From Acidobacteriota bacterium (GTDB lineage: Bacteria; Acidobacteriota; Terriglobia; 20CM-2-55-15): 64,000 bases of DNA. The notes under the pieces are model-generated. The model worked only from the letters and a program-made list of their open reading frames with translations. It searched no databases and had not been told where the DNA came from. A program made the position numbers and the translations under genes. The stretch spans positions 1 to 64,000 of the forward strand of contig JAJEEE010000013.1 of the NCBI GenBank assembly GCA_022821145.1, written 5' to 3'. Each line of letters opens with the position of its first letter. Position 1 is the first letter of the stretch. Below, piece by piece: positions 17,269 through 26,085 of this stretch.

Positions 17269-18285
17269 TCAGGGCGCGGAGTCGGGGCGGGACGGCTTGT
17301 CGGCGGCGATGCATTCGAGGTACTCGTCGACATCGTCGCGGCTGCCGATGATCAAGGGCACGCGCATGTGAAGCGACGTCGGCTCCACGTCCATGATGGG
17401 CGTGGTCCCCGTCGTCGCCCGTCCGCCCGCCTGTTCGGCCACCATCGCGAGGGGGGCCGCCTCGTACAGCAACCGCAACTTGGGCTTCGGCCCCGGATAC
17501 AAGAATATCCCCCCCTTCATCAGGTTGCGGTGGAAATCGGCCACGAGGGACCCGATGTACCGCAGGGAGTAGGGTTTCCGTGTCCCGTCGCCGGCAGTTT
17601 TCAACCGATCGACATACTCGACGGTCGCCGCGTCCCATTGGCTCCGGTTGCCTTCGTTGATGCTGTAGATCCGACCCCGTTCGGGCGTCCGGATTATGTC
17701 GTGCGACAGAATGAACTCGCCCAGGCCCGGATCGAGCGTAAAGCCGGAGACCCCGCGCCCGGTCGTATAGACCATCATGGTGCTGGACCCGTAGATGAAG
17801 TAACCCGCCGCCACCTGCCTGCGCCCCGGCTGCAGGCAGTCGGCTTTCCCTCCGCCATCGCCGCCCGTCAACTTGCGGTGAATCGAGAAGATGGTCCCGA
17901 TGCTGACGTTCACGTCGATGTTCGACGACCCGTCGAGAGGGTCGTACATCATGGCGTAGTTCCCCCGCGCGCGTTCGTCGGCGATCGAGATGACATCCCG
18001 CGATTCCTCCGACGCCATGACGGCCAGCATGCCCGAGGACCCCATCACGCGCTGGATCGTGTCTTCGGCAAATTGGTCCAGCTTCATCACGGTCTCGCCA
18101 TGGACGTTGACGGTCTGGGTCTGGCCCAGCACGTTCGTCGTCAACCCGGCGCGCCGGACGTCCCGCGCGATGATCTTCGCGGCGACGGTCAGGCTGCCGA
18201 GCAGCGAGGTGAGCTCTCCGGTGGCCTCGGGGTGGAGCCGCTCCTGCTCCAAGATGTGTTGTTGTACGGTCTTGATCGTGCTCAT
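17269..18285 (-). CDS. fbp: Fructose-1,6-bisphosphatase, class I
   Basis: Gluconeogenic enzyme hydrolysing fructose-1,6-bisphosphate to fructose-6-phosphate. The 338-residue protein has the metal-site motif MYDPLDGSSNIDVNVSIGTIF near residues 113-131, the ASEESRD acidic motif near 90, GYFIYGSSTMMVYTT, and the RYIGSLVADFHRNLMKGGIFLYP block with C-terminal LLYEAAPLA. The start overlaps the lpxD stop (ATGA), indicating translational coupling at the end of the hemE-hemG-lpxD-fbp unit. That grouping of heme, lipid A and sugar metabolism is unusual. Confidence 0.96.
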   Translation of the reverse strand: MSTIKTVQQHILEQERLHPEATGELTSLLGSLTVAAKIIARDVRRAGLTTNVLGQTQTVNVHGETVMKLDQFAEDTIQRVMGSSGMLAVMASEESRDVISIADERARGNYAMMYDPLDGSSNIDVNVSIGTIFSIHRKLTGGDGGGKADCLQPGRRQVAAGYFIYGSSTMMVYTTGRGVSGFTLDPGLGEFILSHDIIRTPERGRIYSINEGNRSQWDAATVEYVDRLKTAGDGTRKPYSLRYIGSLVADFHRNLMKGGIFLYPGPKPKLRLLYEAAPLAMVAEQAGGRATTGTTPIMDVEPTSLHMRVPLIIGSRDDVDEYLECIAADKPSRPDSAP

Positions 18286-19322
18286 CCGCCCGTCTCGTCC
18301 CCTTGCTCGATCATTTGCTCGACGAGTCCCCTCAGGCGGGCAAGCTCGGCGGCCATCTTGGGCAGCCTCGATATGTGGGCCTGCTGGATCTTGATGTCGT
18401 CGAGCGGCCGCGCCGGAGTGCCCCAGAAGACGCGGCCCGCGCGAATCCGTTTACCGCTGGGAATGCCGCATTGAGCGCCCACGACGCCGCCCGCGTCGAT
18501 CCTGACGTGGTCGGCCACCCCGACCTGTCCGGCGATGACGGCGTCGTCCCCGATATCGCAACTGCCCGACACGCCCGTCTGTGCGGCAATCACCGTGCGC
18601 GCGCCGATGCGAACGTTATGGGCGACGTGCACCAGGTTGTCCAGCTTGGCGCCCCGCTCGATGCGCGTCGATCCGAGCGAGCCGCGATCGATCGTGCTGT
18701 TGGCGCCGATCTCGACGTCGTCCTCGATCCGGACCTGCCCCAACTGGGGGAATTGGACGTATTCGTCCCCGTCCCGCACATAGCCGAAACCGTCGGATCC
18801 GACGACGACGCCCGCATGCAGAACGACGCGGCGCCCGATCTCGACCCCCGGGTAAAGCACGACGTTGCTGCGAATCGTACAGTTCTCGCCGATTCGGCAG
18901 CCGGCGGCGATGTGGCATCCCGGATAGACGGCGGTCCCGCTCCCGATGACCGCGTCCGCCTCAACGACGACATGCGCGCCGATATGCACGCCGGTTCCGA
19001 GCCGCGCGCCTGGGCGAACCACGGCGGTCGGATCCACGCCGGGCTCGGGGCGGACGGCGGGCATGAGCCAGCCGGCCGCGCGGGCGAACGCCGCCTTGGG
19101 ATTCCGCACCGTGATCGTCGTCTTGCCCGGAAACGCCCCTTCGGACACGAGTACGCAGGATGCGCGGCTCGACGGCACCCGATTCGCGTAACGCGGTTCG
19201 GCATAGCTGAGATCACCCGGCCCGGCGGCTTCGAGCTCGGCCACGTTGTCGATGGACTCGCCGGGCTCCCCGTCGAGCGCGCCGCCGAGCAGCGCCGCCA
19301 ACTCTCCGGCTGTTCGTTTCAT
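18282..19322 (-). CDS. lpxD: UDP-3-O-acylglucosamine N-acyltransferase
   Basis: Third enzyme of lipid A synthesis; adds the N-linked 3-hydroxyacyl chain to UDP-3-O-acyl-glucosamine at the inner membrane face. The 346-residue protein has the N-terminal uridine-binding domain (LAALLGGALDGE through ITVRNPKAAFARA), a left-handed beta helix built of hexapeptide repeats (about 105-290), and the catalytic His in NLVHVAHNVRIG. A C-terminal helix follows PARPLDDIKI. The start overlaps hemG (ATGA) and the end overlaps fbp (ATGA). With lpxC in this window it supports an LPS-bearing outer membrane. Confidence 0.96.
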   Translation of the reverse strand: MKRTAGELAALLGGALDGEPGESIDNVAELEAAGPGDLSYAEPRYANRVPSSRASCVLVSEGAFPGKTTITVRNPKAAFARAAGWLMPAVRPEPGVDPTAVVRPGARLGTGVHIGAHVVVEADAVIGSGTAVYPGCHIAAGCRIGENCTIRSNVVLYPGVEIGRRVVLHAGVVVGSDGFGYVRDGDEYVQFPQLGQVRIEDDVEIGANSTIDRGSLGSTRIERGAKLDNLVHVAHNVRIGARTVIAAQTGVSGSCDIGDDAVIAGQVGVADHVRIDAGGVVGAQCGIPSGKRIRAGRVFWGTPARPLDDIKIQQAHISRLPKMAAELARLRGLVEQMIEQGDETGG

Positions 19323-20617
19323 GACGTCCTCCGAATGTACCGCGTCACCTCTTCGGCCGTTCGGGCCCCATGCTCCATTGCGGCGGGCACCGAAACGCCG
19401 TCCAGGTAGTTCCCCGTCAGAAACAGTCCGTTCACGCCGGCCAGGCCCGCCCGCAGCCGGGAACGCCACGCCGTGTGACCGACCCGGTACTGCGGAATCG
19501 CCCGGCGATACCGCATGAGCCGGATCGGCCGTCCGGACCCCGCCGCCAGTCCCAGGACGCGTTCGACGTCCGAACAGACGGCGCTCCAGAGCCGGTCGTC
19601 GGACTCGTCCAGGACTTCCGGCGAAAGGCGTCCGCCGAGAAAGCTCGTCAGTAGCGTCTGTCCCTCCGGCGCGCGGCCCGGAAAGAGCGCGCTGTTGAAC
19701 AATGTGCCCAAGACTTTCAGACCCGCGTCGCGGGGCGCGAGAAAACCGAAACCTGCCAACCGTTTCGGGAACTCCTCGGCCGCCACCGCGAGGCTCGCGA
19801 CCACGATCGGAGCATAGCAGACGGCGCCGAGATGATCCGACAGGTCCGAATCCACCGGGCGCAGCAGGCGGGCCGCCGCCGGGGCGGGCGTCGCCAGGAC
19901 GACGGCCGGCGCCTCGAAAGTCCCCGCGCCCGTTTGCAGACGCCATCCGGGCGCCAGAGCGTCGGCCGGGGTCTCGAAACGGATGTCGATTCCCCGGGCG
20001 AGTCCCCGGGCCAGGGTTCCCATGCCGTCGCGGAACGACGCGAGCCGATGCCGTTGGCGTTTTCCTCGGCCCCGCACCATGCCGGCGACGACGCTCCCGA
20101 AATCCGCCTCCATCCGGGCCAACCGGGGGAAGACCCCCTGAATCCCCAACTCCCGCGTATCCCCGGCGTAGATCCCCGTCACGAACGGAGCCGCGAGACG
20201 CGCGTGGGCCTCCCGTCCGAAACGCCGCTCGAAGAACGCAGCCAGGGATTCGTCCCCCGACTCCCGTCGCCGTCGAACGAACGGTTCGGCCAGCGCGCGC
20301 AGCGTTCCCGCCGGCGACAGGACCCACGGAACGCGACGGAGCCGTCCGCCCGCGTAGACGAACCGCGGGGCTCCCGGCGGCGCCGCGATCAACTGATCCT
20401 CGAGGCCCGCCGCGGCGATCATCGCGATGGATTCCGGCGTGGGCAGGATCGTGTTCGGCCCGGATTCGAGAAGATAACCGTCGACGCGCTCGCTCGAAAC
20501 GACGCCCCCGGGCCGCGTGTCGGTTTCGAGCACGAGCGCCTCGAGGCCGGCCCGCTGGAGCCCGCGCGCACAGGCCAGACCGGAAACGCCGGCCCCCACG
20601 ACGATGACGTCAGGCAC
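19319..20617 (-). CDS. hemG: Protoporphyrinogen/coproporphyrinogen oxidase (HemY type)
   Basis: FAD-dependent, oxygen-using oxidase of late heme synthesis. The 432-residue protein starts with the dinucleotide-binding fold VIVVGAGVSGLACARGLQ, then the RPGGVVSSERVDGYLLESGPNTIL block diagnostic of the HemY/PPOX family. The C-terminal FAD-contacting block is NGLFLTGNYLDGVSVPAAMEHG. Whether coproporphyrinogen III or protoporphyrinogen IX is the substrate cannot be told, and no ferrochelatase or HemQ gene is nearby. It starts with GTG, overlaps hemE by 8 nt, and its TGA overlaps the lpxD ATG. Confidence 0.93.
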   Translation of the reverse strand: MPDVIVVGAGVSGLACARGLQRAGLEALVLETDTRPGGVVSSERVDGYLLESGPNTILPTPESIAMIAAAGLEDQLIAAPPGAPRFVYAGGRLRRVPWVLSPAGTLRALAEPFVRRRRESGDESLAAFFERRFGREAHARLAAPFVTGIYAGDTRELGIQGVFPRLARMEADFGSVVAGMVRGRGKRQRHRLASFRDGMGTLARGLARGIDIRFETPADALAPGWRLQTGAGTFEAPAVVLATPAPAAARLLRPVDSDLSDHLGAVCYAPIVVASLAVAAEEFPKRLAGFGFLAPRDAGLKVLGTLFNSALFPGRAPEGQTLLTSFLGGRLSPEVLDESDDRLWSAVCSDVERVLGLAAGSGRPIRLMRYRRAIPQYRVGHTAWRSRLRAGLAGVNGLFLTGNYLDGVSVPAAMEHGARTAEEVTRYIRRTS

Positions 20618-21629
20618 GCGTGTAGGTCTTGGCCGCGTCGACGAAAGCGCGCGCGTTGTCCACCGGCGTGGCCGGCAGGATCCCGTGGCCCAGGTTCAGT
20701 ATGTGGCCCCGGGACGGTGCGGCGTCCAGGATTTCCGCGGTTCGGGAACGCAAGCGGTCCGGATCGCCCAACAACAAGCACGGATCCAGGTTGCCCTGCA
20801 GGGCGATCTCGTCCCCCACGCGCCGGTGCGCCTCTTCGATCGGAATTCGCCAGTCGATGCTCAGCACGTCGGCGCCCGAGCGGGCCATCGATTCCAGCAG
20901 CGCCGGCGTTCCGTTCAAGTAGAGAATCCGCGGCGCCCGGTCGCCGACAACCTCGAAGATCTTCCGGGTGTAGGGCAGTGCGAATTCTTCGTAGTCGCTT
21001 GGATGGAGCTCGCCGGCCCAGGTATCGAACAACTGTACGACCTGGGCGCCGGACTCGATCTGGTATACGAGGTAATCGCCGATCGTCCGCGCCAGCTTGT
21101 CCATAAGAGAATGAAAGCGTTGGGGATCGCTGAACGCCATCGCCTTGATTGCCGCAAAGTTCTTCGAACCGCCGCCCTCGACGAGATACGCGCCCAGTGT
21201 CCACGGCGCGCCTGCGAAGCCAATCAGCGGCGCCTGACCCGCCAGTTCGCGGCGAAGCAGCCCGAGCACCCGGCCGGTGAACGGGAACGCTCGATCGACG
21301 TCGGGCGAGGCGAGGCGGGCGATGTCGCTCGACGACCGCACCGGGTTCCCGATTTGCGGTCCGCGATCGGTGAGCGATACTTCGATGCCCATCGCTTCGA
21401 CCGGGATCAGGATGTCCGAAAAGAAAATGACCGCGTCGACCCCGAGGATCCGATACGGCTGCAGTGAGACCTCGGCCGCCAGTTCCGGCGTCTTGCACAA
21501 CTCCAGGAACGACACCTTTTCGCGAATGGCGCGGTATTCGGGAAGGTAGCGTCCGGCCTGCCGCATCATCCACACCGGGGCCCGGGGCACACTCTCGCGG
21601 CGGCACGCGCGCAACAGGAGATCGTTCAT
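20610..21629 (-). CDS. hemE: Uroporphyrinogen decarboxylase
   Basis: Converts uroporphyrinogen III to coproporphyrinogen III in the cytoplasm. The 339-residue protein has the RQAGRYLPEYR N-terminal signature (residues about 23-33) that binds substrate carboxylates, FFSDILIPVEAMG, FAGAPWTLGAYLVEG, the WAGELHPSDYEEFALPY block, and the late GHILNLGHGILPATPVDN. The ATG at 21629 gives the usual family length; the longer open frame upstream is non-coding. It is the first gene of the hemE-hemG-lpxD-fbp unit and diverges from the glycosyltransferase gene across a 70-nt gap. Confidence 0.96.
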   Translation of the reverse strand: MNDLLLRACRRESVPRAPVWMMRQAGRYLPEYRAIREKVSFLELCKTPELAAEVSLQPYRILGVDAVIFFSDILIPVEAMGIEVSLTDRGPQIGNPVRSSSDIARLASPDVDRAFPFTGRVLGLLRRELAGQAPLIGFAGAPWTLGAYLVEGGGSKNFAAIKAMAFSDPQRFHSLMDKLARTIGDYLVYQIESGAQVVQLFDTWAGELHPSDYEEFALPYTRKIFEVVGDRAPRILYLNGTPALLESMARSGADVLSIDWRIPIEEAHRRVGDEIALQGNLDPCLLLGDPDRLRSRTAEILDAAPSRGHILNLGHGILPATPVDNARAFVDAAKTYTRA

Positions 21630-21699
21630 CGTCGGGTCTTCCAGCGGCGCCGGTCGGCGGGTCGGCCCCGGCTGAACGGCATGATACAATACGCCGCCT

Positions 21700-22470
21700 A
21701 TGGAAACATCCGGAACCGGGCGCCAGCCGGCGCCCGATGCGGCTCCGGATTCCCAAGTTCCCACGGTTTCCGTCGTCATACCCGCGTACAACGAAGCTGG
21801 CCGAATAGGCCGAACGCTGGGACGTATTCTGGCGTTTCTCGACGACCGCCCCCTGGACGCGGAGATCATCGTGGTCGACGACGGATCCACCGACCGGACC
21901 GCGGAGATCGCTCGCTCGCACGACGCCTCGCGGGTTCGAATCGTGACCGGCGCCCACCAGGGCAAGGGATCGAGCGTACGCCGCGGAGTGGCCGAAGCCC
22001 GGGGGCGGTGGGTCCTGTTGACCGACGCCGATCTGTCGGCGCCGATCGAAGAGCTGGACCGGCTGATGGAAGCCGCCGTCGGCGGCGCCGACATCGCCAT
22101 CGGATCGCGGGCTGTCGACCGGTCGAGAATCGAAGTTCACCAGCCGCGGCCGCGGGAATGGGGCGGCATCGTCTACAACTGGGGGGTCCAAGCGATTCTG
22201 GGCCTGCGAATCCGGGACACCCAGTGCGGATTCAAGCTCTTCGACCGCCGTAGATGCGCTCCCCTGTTCCGCGTTCAGACCATCGCGGGCTTCGGTTTCG
22301 ATCCGGAGATCCTGTTTCTGGCCAAAAACCGCGGACTGGCGATCGCCGAGGTGCCGGTCCGTTGGAGCCACGACGCCGGAACGACGATCCGCGTGCTCGC
22401 CGACGGCGCCCGGATGTTCCTGGACCTCTTCAGGATTCGCTGGCGGTGGTGGAGGGGGCGTTACCGATAG
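21700..22470 (+). CDS. Family 2 glycosyltransferase, polyprenyl-phosphate type
   Basis: A 256-residue GT-A fold enzyme. It has TVSVVIPAYNEAGRIGRTL, the nucleotide-binding EIIVVDDGSTDRT (near 60), GAHQGKGSSVRRG, the metal-binding TDADLSAP (DxD, near 108), and DTQCGFKLFDR near 170, a block typical of dolichyl/undecaprenyl-phosphate glucosyl- or mannosyl-transferases (DPM1/ALG5-like). It probably charges a lipid carrier with one sugar at the inner membrane, though it lacks clear membrane helices. Its 3' end overlaps pdxJ convergently by 41 nt. A TACAAT box is 10 nt upstream of the ATG. Confidence 0.88.
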   Translation: METSGTGRQPAPDAAPDSQVPTVSVVIPAYNEAGRIGRTLGRILAFLDDRPLDAEIIVVDDGSTDRTAEIARSHDASRVRIVTGAHQGKGSSVRRGVAEARGRWVLLTDADLSAPIEELDRLMEAAVGGADIAIGSRAVDRSRIEVHQPRPREWGGIVYNWGVQAILGLRIRDTQCGFKLFDRRRCAPLFRVQTIAGFGFDPEILFLAKNRGLAIAEVPVRWSHDAGTTIRVLADGARMFLDLFRIRWRWWRGRYR

Positions 22471-23203
22471 CCGGCGACTGCCCCACGATCTCCAGATACC
22501 GGGCGAGCGTGCCCTCGAAGCCGTGGTCGAACGATTCGACGACGATAGCGTGGCCGATCGACACCTCGAGGATCCCGCCGATCTCCAGGAAGCGCGGCAG
22601 GTTGCGAAGATTGAGGTCGTGCCCCGCGTTGACGCCCAGACCGATCCGCCGGGCGTGGTCGGCCGCCGCGCGAAAGCGTCGCCACACCGTGTCCTGGCCC
22701 CCTGTGCCGAACGCGCGGGCATAGGACTCGGTGTAGAGCTCGATCCGATCCGCGCCGATGTCCCTCGCGCGATCGATCTGATGGGGCACGGGGTCCATGA
22801 ACAGGCTGACGCGGACGCCCCTCGCCCGCAGTTCGCCGATCACGTGCGCCACGCGGGTTCCGTCCTTCTCCAGGTCCCAGCCATGGTCCGAGGTCAACTG
22901 GCCCGGGTCGTCGGGCACCAACGTCACTTGGTCGGGAGCCGCGTCCGAGACGAGCGCGAGAAACTTCGGGGCCGGGTTCCCCTCGATGTTGAACTCCACG
23001 GCGTCATGCCGCGCCACGAGGCGGGACAGGACGGGAACGTCGTCGTAACGGATGTGCCTTTGGTCGGGACGCGGGTGGACGGTGATCCCGTGGACGCCCG
23101 CCGCGATCGCGCGGCCGGCCATCGTCTCGAGATTCGGGTAGTCGGCGCCGCGCGAGTTCCGGAGGAGCGCGAACTTGTTGACGTTGACGCTGAGCCTCGT
23201 CAT
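22430..23203 (-). CDS. pdxJ: Pyridoxine 5'-phosphate synthase
   Basis: Forms the pyridoxine ring from 1-deoxyxylulose-5-phosphate and aminoacetone phosphate in the DXP-dependent vitamin B6 route. The 257-residue TIM-barrel protein has LSVNVNKFALLRNSRG, ITVHPRPDQRHIRYDDV, FNIEGNPAPKF, TLVPDDPGQLTSDHGWD, RIELYTESYA and VNAGHDLNLRNLP, all family landmarks. It is the last gene of the purine/tyrS unit, its ATG overlapping the tyrS stop. The last 13 codons overlap the convergent glycosyltransferase gene. Confidence 0.95.
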   Translation of the reverse strand: MTRLSVNVNKFALLRNSRGADYPNLETMAGRAIAAGVHGITVHPRPDQRHIRYDDVPVLSRLVARHDAVEFNIEGNPAPKFLALVSDAAPDQVTLVPDDPGQLTSDHGWDLEKDGTRVAHVIGELRARGVRVSLFMDPVPHQIDRARDIGADRIELYTESYARAFGTGGQDTVWRRFRAAADHARRIGLGVNAGHDLNLRNLPRFLEIGGILEVSIGHAIVVESFDHGFEGTLARYLEIVGQSPAIGNAPSTTASES

Positions 23204-24438
23204 CGGACGACCAGCCGCATGAAGCGCCGCTTGCCGACCTTGAACAGGTACTCCCCCGCCGAGGCATGATCCACCGTCACGGTCGGATCCGTCACCCGTG
23301 CGCCGTTCAGCGTCACGGCGCCGGACTTGATCAGCCGGCTGGCCTCGGCGGCGGAAGCCGCCATGCCAAGCTCGGACAGCAGCTTCGGCAGCCGGGAACG
23401 GACAGCGGAGGCCGCCACCTCGCGCGTCTCGATGTCCTCGGGGAGACCGCCCCGGGCGAAAACTCTCTCGAACGCGTCCCTGGCCGAAGCCGCGGCCGCG
23501 ACGGAGTGGTAGTCCGTGACGATCGTCGCCGCCAGGTCCTTCTTCAGTTCCATCGGGTGCCGGCGGCCCGATGCCACGTCCTGCTTCCATTTCTCGATGG
23601 TCTGGACCGGGACGTCGGTCGCAAGCTCGTAGTACCGGTACATCAGCGCATCCGAGATCGACATCACCTTGCCGAACATGTCGGCCGGTTCGTCGTAGAT
23701 GCCGATGTAGTTGTCGAGAGACTTGCTCATCTTCTGTACGCCGTCGGTGCCCTCCAGGAGCGGCATCGTCATGACGATCTGCGGCGGTTGTCCGAAACTC
23801 CGCTGCAACTCGCGGCCGACCAGCAGGTTGAACTTCTGGTCGGTTCCGCCCAACTCGACGTCGGCCTCGAGCGCCACGGAGTCGTAGCCCTGGACGATGG
23901 GATACAACAACTCGTGCATGGCGATCGGTTGATTGTCGCGCAATCGCTTTTCGAAGTCGTCGCGTTCCAGGATCTGCCGCACCGTGTAGCGTGCGCAGAG
24001 CGTCACGAATCCGTCGGTCCCCAACTCGAGCATCCACCGGCTGTTGAAGTCGATGACGGTGGTCTCCGGGTCGAGTATCTTGAAGATCTGCTTCTTGTAG
24101 GTCTCGGCGTTGGCTTCGATCTCTTCGCGCGTCAACTGTTTTCGCGTGAGCGTGCGCCCCGACGGGTCGCCGATCAGGCCGGTGAAGTCGCCGATCAGGA
24201 AGATCACCGTGTGCCCGAGGTCCTGGAAGTGCCTCATCTTCCGGATCAGGACGGTGTGTCCGAGATGGATGTCGGGCGCCGTTGGATCGAAGCCCGCCTT
24301 GACGCGCAGTGGCCGACCCGTCGCTGCGCGGCGCCGCAACCGCTCTTCCAGCTCCTTCTCGTGAATGATCTCGACCGCCCCCTTGCGGAGGTAGGTCAAC
24401 TGCTCGTCGAACGTGAGCGAGTCGAGATCGCTATTCAT
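23200..24438 (-). CDS. tyrS: Tyrosyl-tRNA synthetase
   Basis: Class I synthetase charging tRNA-Tyr. The 412-residue protein has DPTAPDIHLGHTVLIRKM (HIGH-type), FLIGDFTGLIGDPSGR, the YPIVQGYDSVAL tyrosine-pocket block, the KMSKS loop in GVQKMSKSLDN (near 227), and a C-terminal S4 RNA-binding domain (about 345-412). The insertion pattern matches the TyrS type found in many Gram-negatives. The ATG at 24438 overlaps the end of purN by 8 nt; the longer open frame is rejected. Its stop overlaps the pdxJ start. Confidence 0.96.
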   Translation of the reverse strand: MNSDLDSLTFDEQLTYLRKGAVEIIHEKELEERLRRRAATGRPLRVKAGFDPTAPDIHLGHTVLIRKMRHFQDLGHTVIFLIGDFTGLIGDPSGRTLTRKQLTREEIEANAETYKKQIFKILDPETTVIDFNSRWMLELGTDGFVTLCARYTVRQILERDDFEKRLRDNQPIAMHELLYPIVQGYDSVALEADVELGGTDQKFNLLVGRELQRSFGQPPQIVMTMPLLEGTDGVQKMSKSLDNYIGIYDEPADMFGKVMSISDALMYRYYELATDVPVQTIEKWKQDVASGRRHPMELKKDLAATIVTDYHSVAAAASARDAFERVFARGGLPEDIETREVAASAVRSRLPKLLSELGMAASAAEASRLIKSGAVTLNGARVTDPTVTVDHASAGEYLFKVGKRRFMRLVVR

Positions 24439-25054
24439 TCGTGACCGCCACGCGGCGTCCATCGATTTCGCAACGCCGGTCCAGAACCAGACCGATGGCC
24501 TCGGAATAGATCCGATGTTCCGCGGCGAGGATTCGCGCCGACAGGTCGTCCACCGAGTCCCCGTCGAGGACCGGCACGACGGCTTGGCTGACGATCGGGC
24601 CGCCGTCGAGCGATTCATCGACGAAGTGAACCGTGCAACCGCCGAATCTTACCCCATGATCGAGCGCCTGTTTCTGCGCGTCGAGCCCGGGAAACGCCGG
24701 AAGCAGCGACGGATGGATGTTGAGGATGGCGTTGGGGAACGCTCGAACGAAGAACGGGCCGAGGATTCGCATGAAACCGGCCAGGCACACCAGCGACACT
24801 CCCCGCTGGCGCAAGCGCTCGACCGTCTCCCGATCGAAGGACTCGCGCGAACGGCCTGCAGCGGGAACGAACGCTGTTTCCAGACCGCGTCGGCGAGCCT
24901 CGGCGAGTCCCGCGGCCGACTCCTGGTCGCTGATGACCAGTGCGATCTCCGCATCGAGCGCGCCGGCGGCGATCCGATCGGCGATGGCCGCAAAGTTGGA
25001 ACCGCGTCCGGACAGCAGGATTCCAAGCTTCCGGTTCCCCACGACGATCTTCAT
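24431..25054 (-). CDS. purN: Phosphoribosylglycinamide formyltransferase
   Basis: Transfers formyl from 10-formyl-THF to GAR in purine synthesis. The 207-residue protein has LGILLSGRGSNFAAI (GAR phosphate site), ALVISDQESA, LVCLAGFMRILG (folate pocket), the catalytic ILNIHPSLLPAFPGL with Asn and His, and FGGCTVHFVDESLDGGPI with the catalytic Asp. The ATG overlaps the purM stop (ATGA) and the gene end overlaps tyrS by 8 nt, so all three should be translated from one message. Confidence 0.97.
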   Translation of the reverse strand: MKIVVGNRKLGILLSGRGSNFAAIADRIAAGALDAEIALVISDQESAAGLAEARRRGLETAFVPAAGRSRESFDRETVERLRQRGVSLVCLAGFMRILGPFFVRAFPNAILNIHPSLLPAFPGLDAQKQALDHGVRFGGCTVHFVDESLDGGPIVSQAVVPVLDGDSVDDLSARILAAEHRIYSEAIGLVLDRRCEIDGRRVAVTNE

Positions 25055-26085
25055 CGAACGTAGGCGACTCCGGGATCGCCTTCGACGATGCGTCCGACGA
25101 CGAAATGCTCCGAACGCACGACGGACGCGAACGCATCGAGCGCGTCCGGCCGCAGCACCGCGATCATGCCGATGCCCATGTTCGTCGCCCGCAACATCTC
25201 GTCCATGTCCACGGGTCCGAGCCGCGCCATGAGCTCGAACACGGACGGGACCGGCCAGGAACCGAGCCGCACCTCGGCACGGCATCGTTCGGGAAGGATC
25301 CGGGGCACGTTGTCCGTGATCCCGCCGCCCGTGATATGCGCCAGCCCGGCCACCAGGTTCTTCTCCAACGCCGGGCGAAGCAGCGGTTCGTAGTTCACGT
25401 GGGGCTTCAGCAGCTCGTCGCCGACGGTCGTTCCCAGTTCGGGGACATGCGTGTCCACGCTCCAGCCCGCAACCTCCAGGAAGAGTTTTCGCGCGAGCGA
25501 GTAGCCGTTCGTGTGCAGTCCGGCCGCGGGCAGGCCCACCAGGAGATCGCCCGGCCGGATTTCGCGCCCGGTGATCAGGCGCGATCGGTCGACGACCCCC
25601 ACGATGAAACCGGCGATGTCGTATTCCCCGTCACGGTAGAACCCGGGCATCTCCGCGGTCTCCCCGCCCAGCAGCGCGCATCCCGCCTCCCGGCAGGCCC
25701 GCGCCACGCCTTCAACCACCGACGCCACGACGTCCGGGTCGAGCTTCCCCGTCGCCACGTAGTCCATGAAGAAGAGCGGACGGGCGCCTTGGACGCCGAT
25801 GTCGTTGACGCAGTGTCGGACCAGGTCGCCGCCCACGGTGTCGTGACGCCCGGTCAGGAACGCGGCCCGGAGCTTGGTCCCGACCCCATCGGTGCTGGCA
25901 ACCAACACCGGCTCGGCCATGCCGGGAAACGCGCCGTCGAAGAGGCCGCCGAAACCGCCGATCTCGCCGAGAACGCCGGGGGTCCGGGTCTGCCCCGAAA
26001 ACGCCTTGATGCGCGAAGTCGCTCGCGCGGCGGCGTCGATGTCGACGCCCGAACTCCTGTAGGTCAGCGGCGGACGATGCGACAT
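25051..26085 (-). CDS. purM: Phosphoribosylformylglycinamidine cyclo-ligase
   Basis: ATP-dependent cyclisation of FGAM to AIR. The 344-residue protein has the substrate-binding VLVASTDGVGTKLRAAF (near 65), the HCVNDIGVQGARPLFFMDYVA block, CALLGGETAEMPGFY, and C-terminal HITGGGITDNVPRI with NMGIGM. The start overlaps the purF stop by one base (TGATG), and the end overlaps purN. Member of the PurM/PurL ATP-binding superfamily represented twice in this operon. Confidence 0.97.
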   Translation of the reverse strand: MSHRPPLTYRSSGVDIDAAARATSRIKAFSGQTRTPGVLGEIGGFGGLFDGAFPGMAEPVLVASTDGVGTKLRAAFLTGRHDTVGGDLVRHCVNDIGVQGARPLFFMDYVATGKLDPDVVASVVEGVARACREAGCALLGGETAEMPGFYRDGEYDIAGFIVGVVDRSRLITGREIRPGDLLVGLPAAGLHTNGYSLARKLFLEVAGWSVDTHVPELGTTVGDELLKPHVNYEPLLRPALEKNLVAGLAHITGGGITDNVPRILPERCRAEVRLGSWPVPSVFELMARLGPVDMDEMLRATNMGIGMIAVLRPDALDAFASVVRSEHFVVGRIVEGDPGVAYVR

